A DNA stretch of 64,000 nt from Ignisphaera sp. (lineage in GTDB: Archaea; Thermoproteota; Thermoprotei_A; Sulfolobales; Ignisphaeraceae), in NCBI GenBank assembly GCA_038831005.1, contig JAWBKZ010000003.1, positions 186,001 through 250,000 on the forward strand, read 5' to 3'. The position numbers and the translations under genes are program-made. The notes below the pieces were generated by a model. It searched no databases and was not told where the DNA came from. It was given only the letters and a program-made list of their open reading frames with translations. Of the stretch, positions 35,212 through 43,436 are shown one piece after another. Position 1 is the first letter of the stretch. Each line of letters opens with the position of its first letter.

Positions 35212-35433
35212 TTGTTCTTTAGAAGAAAAATAGATTTTAAGATTCTTGAATACTTGAAAGCAAAAGGTAAGGTTACGGATAGAGAGCTCTACGATGTTCT
35301 ATCAAAAGAATTTAATATTTCGTATAACCAGTTGTTGTCCATAATAATGCAGTTAGAGATAGAGGGTTTTATTAGCGTTGCCTTTAGTAGAGACTACATG
35401 ACTATAATGCTCAAAAAGATTTTAACTACTTAA
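35212..35433 (+). CDS. Small winged-helix protein
   Basis: 73 residues with a TTG start 13 bp after the EF-1-beta stop. FKILEYLKAKGKVTDRELYDVLSKEF and YNQLLSIIMQLEIEGFISVAF form a winged helix, with a short strand at the end. A nucleic-acid-binding role in the translation operon is possible. The start codon is not certain. Confidence 0.65.
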   Translation: MFFRRKIDFKILEYLKAKGKVTDRELYDVLSKEFNISYNQLLSIIMQLEIEGFISVAFSRDYMTIMLKKILTT

Positions 35434-35485
35434 GCACCATAAAAATGTAGAAACTCATGTTAGTTAATTATCAGTGGTTGTATTT

Positions 35486-36550
35486 ATGGGTGTGAACCTA
35501 AAGGACATAATACCTTCTTCATGTCGTCAAGAAGTAGATGATTTGAAGGCACTAGCCCAAAGAGTTATAGCACTTGATGCATACAATGCTCTATACCAGT
35601 TTTTAGCTGCCATAAGACAACCTGATGGAACTCCACTTATGGATAGCAAAGGCAATGTAACAAGTCATTTAAGCGGTCTCTTCTATAGAACGATAAACCT
35701 TATGGAATGCGGTATAAAACCTATCTATGTATTCGATGGGAAACCTCCAGAACTTAAGAGAGAAGAACTTGAAAGACGACGTACAAGGAAAGAAAAAGCT
35801 TTAGAAATGGCTGTAAAAGCATATAGCGAAGGATTAAAGAAAGAAGCAGCTAAATATGCTGTTCAAGCATTATACCTTACAGAATCAATGGTACATGATT
35901 CGAAAAGGCTTCTAGAAGCTATGGGTGTACCGTACGTTGAAGCTATAGGTGAAGGTGAAGCTCAGGCAGCTTATATGGCTAAAAAAGGATTGGCATGGGG
36001 TACAGGTAGCCAGGATTATGATTCACTACTTTTTGGTGCACCTAGACTTGTGAGGAACCTCACTATCACGGGTAAGAGAAAGCTTCCAGGAAGAGATGTA
36101 TATGTAGAGGTAAGAGCTGAGGTAATAGAGCTAGATAAGTTGTTGAAGGCTCTGGGCATTACTAGAGAACAGTTGATAGATGTAGCTATACTCATAGGTA
36201 CAGACTATAATCCTGATGGTGTAGAAGGTATAGGTCCAAAAACAGCTCTTCAGTTGATTAAAAGCCACGGAACAATAGAAAAAGTCATTAAACTACTACA
36301 AAAATCACAGTTTCCTGAAGATCCTTTAAAGATAAGAGGGTATTTCCTTAACCCACCTGTAGTAGATGTACATAGTGTAGAGTGGAGGGAGTCTGATGAA
36401 CAAGCCATCATAGAGATCTTGGTTAAGGAACATGATTTCTCTATAGATAGAGTTGAGAATGGGTTAAAGAGGTTAGAGAAAGCATATAGAGAATACGTTA
36501 GAGGTACTAAAGCCACCCTAGACCAATGGTTTACTACTTCAAAAAAGTAG
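35486..36550 (+). CDS. fen: Flap endonuclease FEN1
   Basis: 354 residues from the ATG at 35486, which gives the family-typical MGVNLKDIIP; the frame opens earlier, but those residues are not conserved. ALDAYNALYQFL, VFDGKPPELKREELERRR, YVEAIGEGEAQAAYMAKKG, GSQDYDSLLFGAP and IGTDYNPDGVEGIGPKTAL carry the metal-binding acidic residues and HhH. The end TLDQWF is a PIP-like box for PCNA, encoded elsewhere in this window. It cuts 5' flaps at Okazaki fragments. Confidence 0.96.
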   Translation: MGVNLKDIIPSSCRQEVDDLKALAQRVIALDAYNALYQFLAAIRQPDGTPLMDSKGNVTSHLSGLFYRTINLMECGIKPIYVFDGKPPELKREELERRRTRKEKALEMAVKAYSEGLKKEAAKYAVQALYLTESMVHDSKRLLEAMGVPYVEAIGEGEAQAAYMAKKGLAWGTGSQDYDSLLFGAPRLVRNLTITGKRKLPGRDVYVEVRAEVIELDKLLKALGITREQLIDVAILIGTDYNPDGVEGIGPKTALQLIKSHGTIEKVIKLLQKSQFPEDPLKIRGYFLNPPVVDVHSVEWRESDEQAIIEILVKEHDFSIDRVENGLKRLEKAYREYVRGTKATLDQWFTTSKK

Positions 36551-36581
36551 AACAGAGATTAGTCAAAATTTTCTCTGAACA

Positions 36582-37145
36582 TTAGTAGCTTATCTTTACT
36601 CTGTAAATCTCATTATATATTGTACTAAGAAGTGTTTCAATCTCATTTGTCTTAAGCGGCAATAGTTTTGCATCTGATTTAGGTATTCTAACTATATGTT
36701 GAACCGAGCCATCAGGAGTCCATACACTATCTATTCCCTGTATACGGGCAGGAGATATGAGTTGCGCTATAAATGTCTTAGGGTCAGCCGTTCTTTGAAC
36801 AATTCTTACCCGCACACCAATTCTCTCACTTAATGTTTTTCCAAGCCTTATTATTGCAGATCTAGGTACATCTTCTTGAAATTCTAGAACTACTATAATT
36901 AATGAATCTATCTTATAGCTTTTTACATAACTCGAGTTCTTCATGAACCTAAAGTTACCTTCATTCTCGATATCGAGGAGGTGCTTCATAACCTCTACTT
37001 CAAATTCTGAATGTTCCCCACTTTCAACTATTCTTCTACATCTAGGACATAAAATCCCGCTTCTTATACAGATACTGTCCAATGGTATTCTCATACCATT
37101 GCTGTCCCTCAGCAAACCTGTGTCCATTTCTGGTTTACTTTTCAT
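36582..37145 (-). CDS. Conserved crenarchaeal-type protein with zinc knuckle, possibly KH-like
   Basis: 187 residues. One CPRC knuckle near residue 33 (ILCPRCRRIVESGEHSEF), with CIRSG just before it, may bind zinc. An alpha-beta region (about 80-130) contains VVLEFQEDVPRSAIIRLGKTLSERIGVRVRIV, split here for naming, which looks like a KH-type fold. The C-terminal half, with ISPARIQGIDSVWTPDGS and HIVRIPKSD, is conserved-looking but unassigned. A NusA-like or RNA-binding role is possible. Divergent from L40e, sharing an AT-rich promoter region. Confidence 0.6.
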   Translation of the reverse strand: MKSKPEMDTGLLRDSNGMRIPLDSICIRSGILCPRCRRIVESGEHSEFEVEVMKHLLDIENEGNFRFMKNSSYVKSYKIDSLIIVVLEFQEDVPRSAIIRLGKTLSERIGVRVRIVQRTADPKTFIAQLISPARIQGIDSVWTPDGSVQHIVRIPKSDAKLLPLKTNEIETLLSTIYNEIYRVKISY

Positions 37146-37233
37146 TTAAGCCTTTACAACCGTTCAGCTTATAAATTTAAGTATTCCTTTTATCATCCAC
37201 TATGTATGGGTCTGTAGATATCTGGTGAAAAAT

Positions 37234-37401
37234 ATGCCTCTAGCTGATCCTGAACTAGTGAAAATCGTAGAAAAGAGGCTCCTAGACAAAAAAATATGTA
37301 GAAAATGTGGAGCATTAAATCCTCCAACAGCTACACGTTGCAGGAGATGTAGAAGCGATAACCTAAGGCCTAAGAAGAAAGCCGTCGCCATGAAGAAGTA
37401 A
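37234..37401 (+). CDS. rpl40e: Ribosomal protein L40e
   Basis: 55 residues. [20 protein letters not shown], then [20 protein letters not shown] with two CxxC pairs, and basic tail [11 protein letters not shown]. Archaeal L40e is free of the ubiquitin fused to it in eukaryotes. SD GGTGA at 37224-37228 before the ATG. Confidence 0.95.
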   Translation: MPLADPELVKIVEKRLLDKKICRKCGALNPPTATRCRRCRSDNLRPKKKAVAMKK

Positions 37402-37415
37402 GGCTGTAAAGGTGT

Positions 37416-37985
37416 ATCGTAACGTACACTATTAGACATGTTGCAAAAGTTCTAGCACAGCTGAAGGATATAGGTATAGACGGCATAATTATAGGAAGTA
37501 CATGTCTGTCTATAGCTCTAGGCAATACCGATATCGAAGGAGATATAGATCTATTTACAACATCTGTAAGTCCCTTCTTCGATGGAGAAAGGATAAGACA
37601 GATAGCTTATCAGAAAGGATGGTCTACTGGCATAACAGAGCTTGGTACACCATCTATAACACTTAATGTTGATGAAGTAGACATAACTGTGGAGCTATAT
37701 GAGAACATACTTGATTTCTATATACCTTCAGAATCTATAGACATTTGTCGACAGAATATAGAAGTAGATGGGACTGAAATTACGTATGTTGCAGTAGAGT
37801 GCTGGATCGTCCTTAAAGCTAGAAGAGGATCTGATAAAGATGTGGCATCGCTTTCAACGATTAAACAGCTTGTAGATGAAGGTACACTATCTATAGATAG
37901 AACGCTCTTAGAGAAAATGATCGAACTATATGAAGACGATAAAAGGTATATATATAACAGGTTAAAGAGCTTGAACTTGATTTAG
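37416..37985 (+). CDS. Nucleotidyltransferase-fold protein without a canonical start codon
   Basis: The first ATG/GTG/TTG in frame is the GTG at 37689, but the frame is open from 37410 and the part before 37689 is clearly coding: HVAKVLAQLKDIGID, then the nucleotidyltransferase motif IIIGSTCLSIALGNTDIEGDIDLF with GS and the D-x-D pair, and the third acidic strand VDITVELY. An SD-like AAAGGTG (37408-37414) lies at the 5' edge. Possible non-standard starts are ATC 37416, ACG 37422 or ATT 37431, giving about 185-189 residues. It follows L40e by 14 bp. The substrate is unknown; similar small archaeal proteins act on RNA or as toxins or adenylylators. Confidence 0.75.
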   Translation: MVTYTIRHVAKVLAQLKDIGIDGIIIGSTCLSIALGNTDIEGDIDLFTTSVSPFFDGERIRQIAYQKGWSTGITELGTPSITLNVDEVDITVELYENILDFYIPSESIDICRQNIEVDGTEITYVAVECWIVLKARRGSDKDVASLSTIKQLVDEGTLSIDRTLLEKMIELYEDDKRYIYNRLKSLNLI

Positions 37986-38185
37986 CCTAGATTAATCAAG
38001 ACTCAAGATTTAATCCTCATAATAATTCTGGCACAATAATTCTTTAAGCATTGTTCTGGAAACCAGAGATATCTTTCATTTTCTATGATACCTTAAGTAC
38101 ATAGTGAGATTGTGGCGAGTTATGCTGATGATGATATAGATATTTGTAAGCTACTTAAACATAGATGTTTATCGATAGGTGATTA

Positions 38186-39115
38186 GTGGTGAAGGAAAGA
38201 GTAAAGGATGTGAGATTATGGAAAGACATGAGTGTAGAGGATTTGGTTAAGATTTATGGTGATATACATGGATTTATGGCTGGTCATCTCTATGAAGCAG
38301 TAGAGGTTGTAAAAGAGATTGTCAGAAAATGTGATATAAGGTTTCTAAGTTTTACAGGTAATCTTGTTGCTACAGGTCTCAGAGGTATCTTGGCCCAAAT
38401 TATAGAGAACAGATCATTTAATGTTATTGTAACTACTTGTGGAGCTATAGATCATGATATAGCCAGAAGTTTTGGTGGTACGTACGGTAAGGGATTTTTT
38501 GATGCTGATGATGTTCAACTCCGTCGTGGGGGTATACATAGACTGGGTAATGTGTTTATACCTGTGGAGAGTTATGGGCCACTCATAGAGAGTGTTGTTA
38601 GAGATGTACTTAATGAAATAAGCAGAAGTATTCCTAACAAAGTTTGGAGTATACGTGAAATCCTACAAGAATTGGGTAAAAGGATTCCTGATGAGAACTC
38701 TATAATTAGAGCATCATATAGAGCTAAGGCACCTATCTTCGTTCCGGGATTTCTTGATGGTGCCTTTGGCACAGCTTTGTTTATGTTTAAACAATTCAAT
38801 GATCTTAAAGTGGATGTCTTCTTGGACGAGAAAGAGCTTGCAGATATAGTGTTTAGTGCTAAGTCTATTGGTGCTCTAATTGTTGGTGGAGGTATAAGTA
38901 AGCATCATACATTGTGGTGGGCTCAATTTAGAGAAGGTTTAGATTACGTAGTATATGTATCTACAGCTATAGAATGGGATGGCTCGCTTAGTGGTGCTAG
39001 ACCTAAGGAGGCTATTACATGGGGTAAACTAAAGGATAGATCTAGACATGTATTTGTATACGGAGATGCATCTATAATTCTCCCTATAATGGTATACAGT
39101 ATACTATTTACATAA
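38186..39115 (+). CDS. dys: Deoxyhypusine synthase
   Basis: 309 residues; two adjacent GTG codons (38186 and 38189) may start. FMAGHLYEAVEVV, SFTGNLVATGLRGI, TTCGAIDHDIAR, GGGISKHHTLWWAQFREG and GARPKEAITWGKLK carry the NAD site and catalytic lysine (in WGKLK). It modifies a lysine of aIF5A with the aminobutyl group of spermidine. Confidence 0.94.
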   Translation: MVKERVKDVRLWKDMSVEDLVKIYGDIHGFMAGHLYEAVEVVKEIVRKCDIRFLSFTGNLVATGLRGILAQIIENRSFNVIVTTCGAIDHDIARSFGGTYGKGFFDADDVQLRRGGIHRLGNVFIPVESYGPLIESVVRDVLNEISRSIPNKVWSIREILQELGKRIPDENSIIRASYRAKAPIFVPGFLDGAFGTALFMFKQFNDLKVDVFLDEKELADIVFSAKSIGALIVGGGISKHHTLWWAQFREGLDYVVYVSTAIEWDGSLSGARPKEAITWGKLKDRSRHVFVYGDASIILPIMVYSILFT

Positions 39116-39244
39116 CAGTAGAGAAGTTATCTACGTGAAGCTTAATAACTGTAGTTATATATAGCGATATTTATAGGTAAGCGAAGAGCTACAGCTATAT
39201 ACATAGGATTAGTATAGCACTCTTTACGTGAGGAGTAACAGAAG

Positions 39245-40831
39245 ATGAGCATAGGTACAGAGAAGTTCAGGAGTATAAGTCCGGCTGAATTCTTTTATAG
39301 AAACAAAGAGATAGCTGGTTTCGCGAATCCCGTTAGAGCTATGTATCAATCTGTTAGAGAGCTTGTAGAAAACGCTCTAGATGCTACAGATGGTCATGGT
39401 ATACTACCTAATGTGGAGATATCGATAGAGGCTCATCCAGAGAAAGCGTTTGCCTATAGAATAACCGTGAAAGATAATGGTATAGGTATACCAGCTGAAT
39501 ACATACCTGACGCATTTGGTAGGGTTCTATTTAGCTCTAAATATGTTCTAAGACAGACTAGAGGTCTCTTTGGTTTAGGCGCAAAAATGGTTGTTCTCTA
39601 TGGACAGATAACTGTTGGAGAGCCTACGGAAATTGTTTCAGCATCTATAGGGTCAAAGAAAGTGTATATGTATAGAGTGGCTATAGATGTAAAAGAGAAT
39701 AGACCTATAGTTCTGTATAAAGCTGTATGGCCTAATAGTTCAGATTGGCATGGAACTATAGTTAAGGTTGCTATAGAGGGTGATTGGGGTAGAGCTAAAC
39801 AGAGGGTCGTAGACTACGTGAGGAGAACAGCTATAGTTGCTCCCTATGCCAACATAATCATGAAGACACCGGATGGAGAGGTCTATATATATCCAAGAGT
39901 TGTGGAGATAGTTCCTCCTCCACCTAGAGAAGTTAGACCCCATCCGCATGGTGTTGATATAGAGATGTTTAAATCAATGATTGAGGATACTGGAGCGGAA
40001 ACAATTATAGAATTTCTCTCGACAGAGTTTCAAGGAGTTGGGGAGATAACGGCTCAAAGGTTTCTGCAACTCTATGGTTTTGATCCTTTAAAGAAGGTTA
40101 AAGAGTTTACTCAAGAAGAAATTGAGCATCTAGTTAAAGCATTGAAAGAATTTACAGAGTTTAAGAAACCTAGAGCAGATCACCTATCGCCTATAGGTGC
40201 AGACTTGATAAAAATAGGTTTGAGAGAAACACTTAGACCAGAGTTTGTAGAAGCTATTACAAGAAAACCTGTAGTATATGAGGGCCACGCCATAATAGTT
40301 GAAGTAGGTATAGGATACGGAGGAGCTATACCTCAATCAGATCAACCTATTCTGCTTAGGTATGCCAACAAGATACCTTTGCTATATGACGAGAAAAGCG
40401 ATGTAGCGTGGAAAGTTATTTCAGAGAACATAGATTGGAGCTACTATGAGTTAGAGTTTCCTGCACCAATGGCTATTCTTGTGCATATCTGTGGAACAAA
40501 GATACCCTACAAAGGTGTTGGAAAGGAGAGTATAGCTGATGTACCTGCTATAGAGCATGAGATAGAGGAAGGTGTGAGATATGTTGCTAGAACCTTGAAG
40601 CTTTATCTATCTCGAAAACAGAGAGAAGAGGAGGCTTTAAGGAAAGCCTTCACTATAATAAAGTACATACCTGAGGTAGTGTCCTCCTTAAGCGTTTTCA
40701 GTGCGGCAAATCCTGTTAAGGTTGATTCCTCTACTATCGAGAACAAGTTGTTTGAAATGGTTAAGTCTAGATATGGTGAAGCACTGAAATCTGTATCATC
40801 GGTTAAAGATGTGGTTCTGCATACGGAGTAG
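39245..40831 (+). CDS. top6B: DNA topoisomerase VI subunit B
   Basis: 528 residues. GHKL ATPase motifs: SVRELVENALDAT (N box), VKDNGIGIP (G1), and RGLFGLGAKMVVLYGQ (G2). H2TH region near TEFQGVGEITAQRFLQLYG and transducer domain after it (IVEVGIGYGG). It is fused to no other domain. SD-like GTGAGG is upstream. Overlaps top6A. Confidence 0.97.
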   Translation: MSIGTEKFRSISPAEFFYRNKEIAGFANPVRAMYQSVRELVENALDATDGHGILPNVEISIEAHPEKAFAYRITVKDNGIGIPAEYIPDAFGRVLFSSKYVLRQTRGLFGLGAKMVVLYGQITVGEPTEIVSASIGSKKVYMYRVAIDVKENRPIVLYKAVWPNSSDWHGTIVKVAIEGDWGRAKQRVVDYVRRTAIVAPYANIIMKTPDGEVYIYPRVVEIVPPPPREVRPHPHGVDIEMFKSMIEDTGAETIIEFLSTEFQGVGEITAQRFLQLYGFDPLKKVKEFTQEEIEHLVKALKEFTEFKKPRADHLSPIGADLIKIGLRETLRPEFVEAITRKPVVYEGHAIIVEVGIGYGGAIPQSDQPILLRYANKIPLLYDEKSDVAWKVISENIDWSYYELEFPAPMAILVHICGTKIPYKGVGKESIADVPAIEHEIEEGVRYVARTLKLYLSRKQREEEALRKAFTIIKYIPEVVSSLSVFSAANPVKVDSSTIENKLFEMVKSRYGEALKSVSSVKDVVLHTE

Positions 40832-40844
40832 GTGTGTGGTGTTT

Positions 40845-42011
40845 ATGCCGAGTCCTCACTACTCATCTAAGGTTGATCAAAAAGCGAGACTCTTAGCTGC
40901 TGAAAAACTTAAATCACATTTCGAGAAGCTCGTTAAGGATATAATTGATGGCGAAGAACCTAAGCTGATTATACCTAAAAGAACTTTATCGAATACCATA
41001 TTTGATAGCAAGAGAAAGCTTCTGCTCCTGGGTTCGGAAGTTTTTGAGAGAAGGTTCCTTGACGTCCATGAAGCTAGAAAGTTTATGCAGACCCTGCTTA
41101 TGGGCAAGATAATATACGAGGCTCTAATTAATAACGAGTATCCAACGATAAGAGATCTCTACTATAGAGGTAAGCATACGATACGTTTTAAATCGTATAA
41201 AGGTAAAATTGAAGAGGAGAACACATGGGATGAACAGAAAGAGAGTGACTCAGTTTTAAGGGATATAGAGGTTTACGCGGACCTACTTAGAGAAGATATG
41301 CTTATACTAAGCAAAGAGAAGGGTAAAGTTGTGGGGGATATGAGGATAAGGTCTGGTGATGATGTTATAGATCTCAGCAAGATGGGTCATGGTGCATACG
41401 CTATAGAGCCCACACCAGACTTGATAGAGTTTGTTGATGTAGATGCAGAACTTGTTATGGTTGTAGAGAAAGATGCTGTTTTCCAGCAGCTTCATAGAGC
41501 AGGTTTCTGGAGGAAGTATAGAGCTATACTGATAACGAGTGCAGGTCAACCAGATAGAGCTACAAGAAGATTTGTTCGTAGACTAAATGAAGAGTTAAAG
41601 CTACCTGTATTCATATTGACTGATGCAGATCCCTATGGATGGTACATATACAGTGTCTTCAGAATAGGCTCTATAACCTTGTCCTATGAATCTGAAAGAT
41701 TAGCGACACCAGAAGCAAAGTTCTTGGGCGTGAGCATGACTGATATCTTTGGGGAAAAGGGTAAGAAGCCGTATCTAAATGAATCAGAGAGAAGAAACTT
41801 CATAATAAAGGCAAAGAAGACAGACATAAAGAGAGCACAAGAACTCCTGAATTACGAATGGTTTAAAACCGAGAAATGGGTAAAAGAGATAAATCTGTTC
41901 CTAGAGAAACAGAGCAAACTAGAAATAGAGGCACTCACAGGTAAAGGTCTATACTTCCTCATAGACACCTACATACCAACAAAAATACAGACAAAAGACT
42001 TCATAGAATAA
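40845..42011 (+). CDS. top6A: DNA topoisomerase VI subunit A (Spo11-like)
   Basis: 388 residues from the ATG at 40845; the frame opens at 40809, but those 12 residues are not needed. Catalytic Tyr in TIRDLYYRGK (Tyr106 or Tyr107); Toprim Asp residues in LTDADPYGWYI. Together with Top6B it relaxes and decatenates DNA by double-strand passage. It starts after a 3-bp-scale junction with top6B, so the two are one operon. Confidence 0.97.
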   Translation: MPSPHYSSKVDQKARLLAAEKLKSHFEKLVKDIIDGEEPKLIIPKRTLSNTIFDSKRKLLLLGSEVFERRFLDVHEARKFMQTLLMGKIIYEALINNEYPTIRDLYYRGKHTIRFKSYKGKIEEENTWDEQKESDSVLRDIEVYADLLREDMLILSKEKGKVVGDMRIRSGDDVIDLSKMGHGAYAIEPTPDLIEFVDVDAELVMVVEKDAVFQQLHRAGFWRKYRAILITSAGQPDRATRRFVRRLNEELKLPVFILTDADPYGWYIYSVFRIGSITLSYESERLATPEAKFLGVSMTDIFGEKGKKPYLNESERRNFIIKAKKTDIKRAQELLNYEWFKTEKWVKEINLFLEKQSKLEIEALTGKGLYFLIDTYIPTKIQTKDFIE

Positions 42012-42090
42012 CACCCCATGAAGTTACACATTGCGTGCAAAGTACATAAAGTTATAAAACCAGCTATATTAAACAATCTGTTAGGGTAAA

Positions 42091-42179
42091 GCCGCCGTAG
42101 CTCAGCTGGGAGAGCGCCCGGCTGAAGAGAAAAGATCCCAGGTACCGGGAAGTCGGGGGTTCAAGTCCCCCCGGCGGCA
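42091..42179 (+). tRNA. tRNA-Phe (anticodon GAA) with intron
   Basis: Acceptor GCCGCCG (42091-42097) pairs with CGGCGGC (42172-42178), then discriminator A. The anticodon arm CCCGG-CTGAAG is followed by an intron (about 42128-42143, 16 nt) and A-CCGGG. This is the canonical site 37/38. The T arm is GGGGG-TTCAAGT-CCCCC. CCA is not encoded. Intron removal needs the EndA complex. Confidence 0.95.
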
Positions 42180-42249
42180 TATATTCTTAAACTTAAAAGC
42201 TTCTGATACACAAACTATCCACCTAGATAAAATAAACAAAAAATTTTGA

Positions 42250-42357
42250 GCCGGGGTGGCCGAGAGGTCTAAGGCGGCGGGCTGCAGTAACAAGATTCCG
42301 GCTTTAGACCGCCTGTCGAGACCCGTTAACTCCCGGGTTCGAATCCCGGCCCCGGCT
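42250..42357 (+). tRNA. tRNA-Cys (anticodon GCA) with long intron; CCA encoded after it
   Basis: Acceptor GCCGGGG pairs with CCCCGGC (42350-42356), discriminator T (the Cys identity base), and CCA follows in the DNA (42358-42360). The anticodon loop is CT-GCA-G, split by an intron at about 42288-42320 (33 nt), then A and the stem CCCGT. U33 is in place only if the anticodon is GCA, ruling out a Leu reading despite a D arm that resembles class II tRNAs. Intron ends are estimates. Confidence 0.88.
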
Positions 42358-42398
42358 CCAATTCTCTACACGAGTTAATAATGTCTGTATTCAGCTAT

Positions 42399-42434
42399 AT
42401 ACTTTAGTATAGAGAAATACTTTAGTATAGAGAA
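42399..42434 (+). repeat. 18-bp tandem duplication between tRNA genes
   Basis: atactttagtatagagaa occurs twice head to tail without mismatch. A shorter tandem (aattatagt twice) follows at about 42465. These simple duplications are in the 230-bp gap between tRNA-Cys and tRNA-Val; no gene is affected. Confidence 0.8.
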
Positions 42435-42592
42435 AGAACCAAGTCAGAGCACGCAATTATAGTAATTATAGTAAGTGTGAATCTAGATATTTATAGGGAT
42501 TGAACATCTAGACATAGCTATGATAATGATAAGTTGCGGTAGAACAAGGTGTATTATCCCTCTATTATTTATATCGACTATACCAGCTTTGA

Positions 42593-42666
42593 TGGGCCCG
42601 CGGGGATTTGAACCCCGGACCTCCGCCTCGTAAGGGCGGCGTCCTACCAGGCTAGACGACGGGCCC
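42593..42666 (-). tRNA. tRNA-Val (anticodon UAC)
   Basis: Read on the minus strand: acceptor GGGCCCG (42666-42660), anticodon arm CCGCC-CTTACGA-GGCGG giving TAC, T arm CCGGG-GTTCAAAT, acceptor CGGGCCC and discriminator A at 42593. No intron, no encoded CCA. It differs from tRNA-Val(CAC) at 34423 only in the wobble base and the base after the anticodon. Confidence 0.97.
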
Positions 42667-43378
42667 GCTTAATAGCATCTATATAGGTATATCATAGAGT
42701 GTTTATTTGTTTATGATCTACATTATCCTACACCCAGTTTGAGGATTTAAGTTTATCTGATCGTTATAGCTAATGTGTTGAAATCGATAACTATTCTAGT
42801 CACAACCTCTAGGGCGCATCTAATCAATTAATTTACATCTTCTTCTGTATGTGGATCTGTGTGGATATTCGTGATGTTTATTTAGGTTTATCTAGCTGTT
42901 TTAAGTAGCATGGGTATTATATATGGATATTATCACTACATGTTTCCTCCTCAACATCTATTCACTTCGTCATAAGGTCATCGAGAGCTACATAGATCAG
43001 CACCACTAAGCCCTTGAGGAACAGATGTATATCTTCTCACTCCTGATTGCTATCCAGTTGTCATTGATATGAGGCACCTCCTCCAAGTACCTACAGTAGC
43101 TAAAACAGATTAAAACATCTACAGAGGATGCTATTTTCATCGATATTTTATGGTCTTGAGATCATCAATGTATACTGGATACAGTTATTGAACCCATCAT
43201 ATCCTTAGATAAACAATCTTTAGCTGGGGTTGTTAAGTTAACACAATATGTATTATTTATGGAATAATGCATCTAGTAGAGTTTGAGATAGATGCCTTTT
43301 ACCACATATCTAAATTGTTTTTTGTCTATGGATATACAGTAAAGCTTAAAGCTATGACATGTTTATAGTATTGATTAA
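42667..43378. other. Long intergenic stretch without a protein gene
   Basis: About 710 bp between tRNA-Val and the possible sRNA. I see no reading frame of note on either strand, no tRNA or repeat. Base composition is like other intergenic DNA here. Decayed coding sequence or an unrecognised RNA cannot be excluded. Confidence 0.5.
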
Positions 43379-43436
43379 TAGATGATGAGTTACGCAGGTC
43401 TTGAGATTGATGATGTAGACTCCTTTATCTGATGAA
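43379..43436 (+). ncRNA. Possible C/D box sRNA with a variant D' box
   Basis: C box GATGATGA (43381-43388), 12-nt guide GTTACGCAGGTC, a D'-like TTGA (43401-43404, variant of CTGA), C' box TTGATGA (43407-43413), guide, and D box CTGA (43429-43432). The spacing is right for an archaeal guide RNA. It overlaps the 3' end of the convergent minus-strand gene by about 10 bp. The imperfect D' box lowers confidence. Confidence 0.5.

Noticed and set aside
38112-38186. A 24-codon frame (GTG start) ending at the start of deoxyhypusine synthase
   Set aside because: Short, and no ribosome site of note; coupling by overlap is suggestive but not enough.
42102-42293. A 63-codon minus-strand frame
   Set aside because: It covers tRNA-Phe and part of tRNA-Cys on the other strand.
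42250-42357. Reading this tRNA as Leu (CAG) because of its class II-like D arm
   Set aside because: U33 and the stem pairing place the anticodon at GCA, and discriminator T plus the acceptor stem match archaeal tRNA-Cys.
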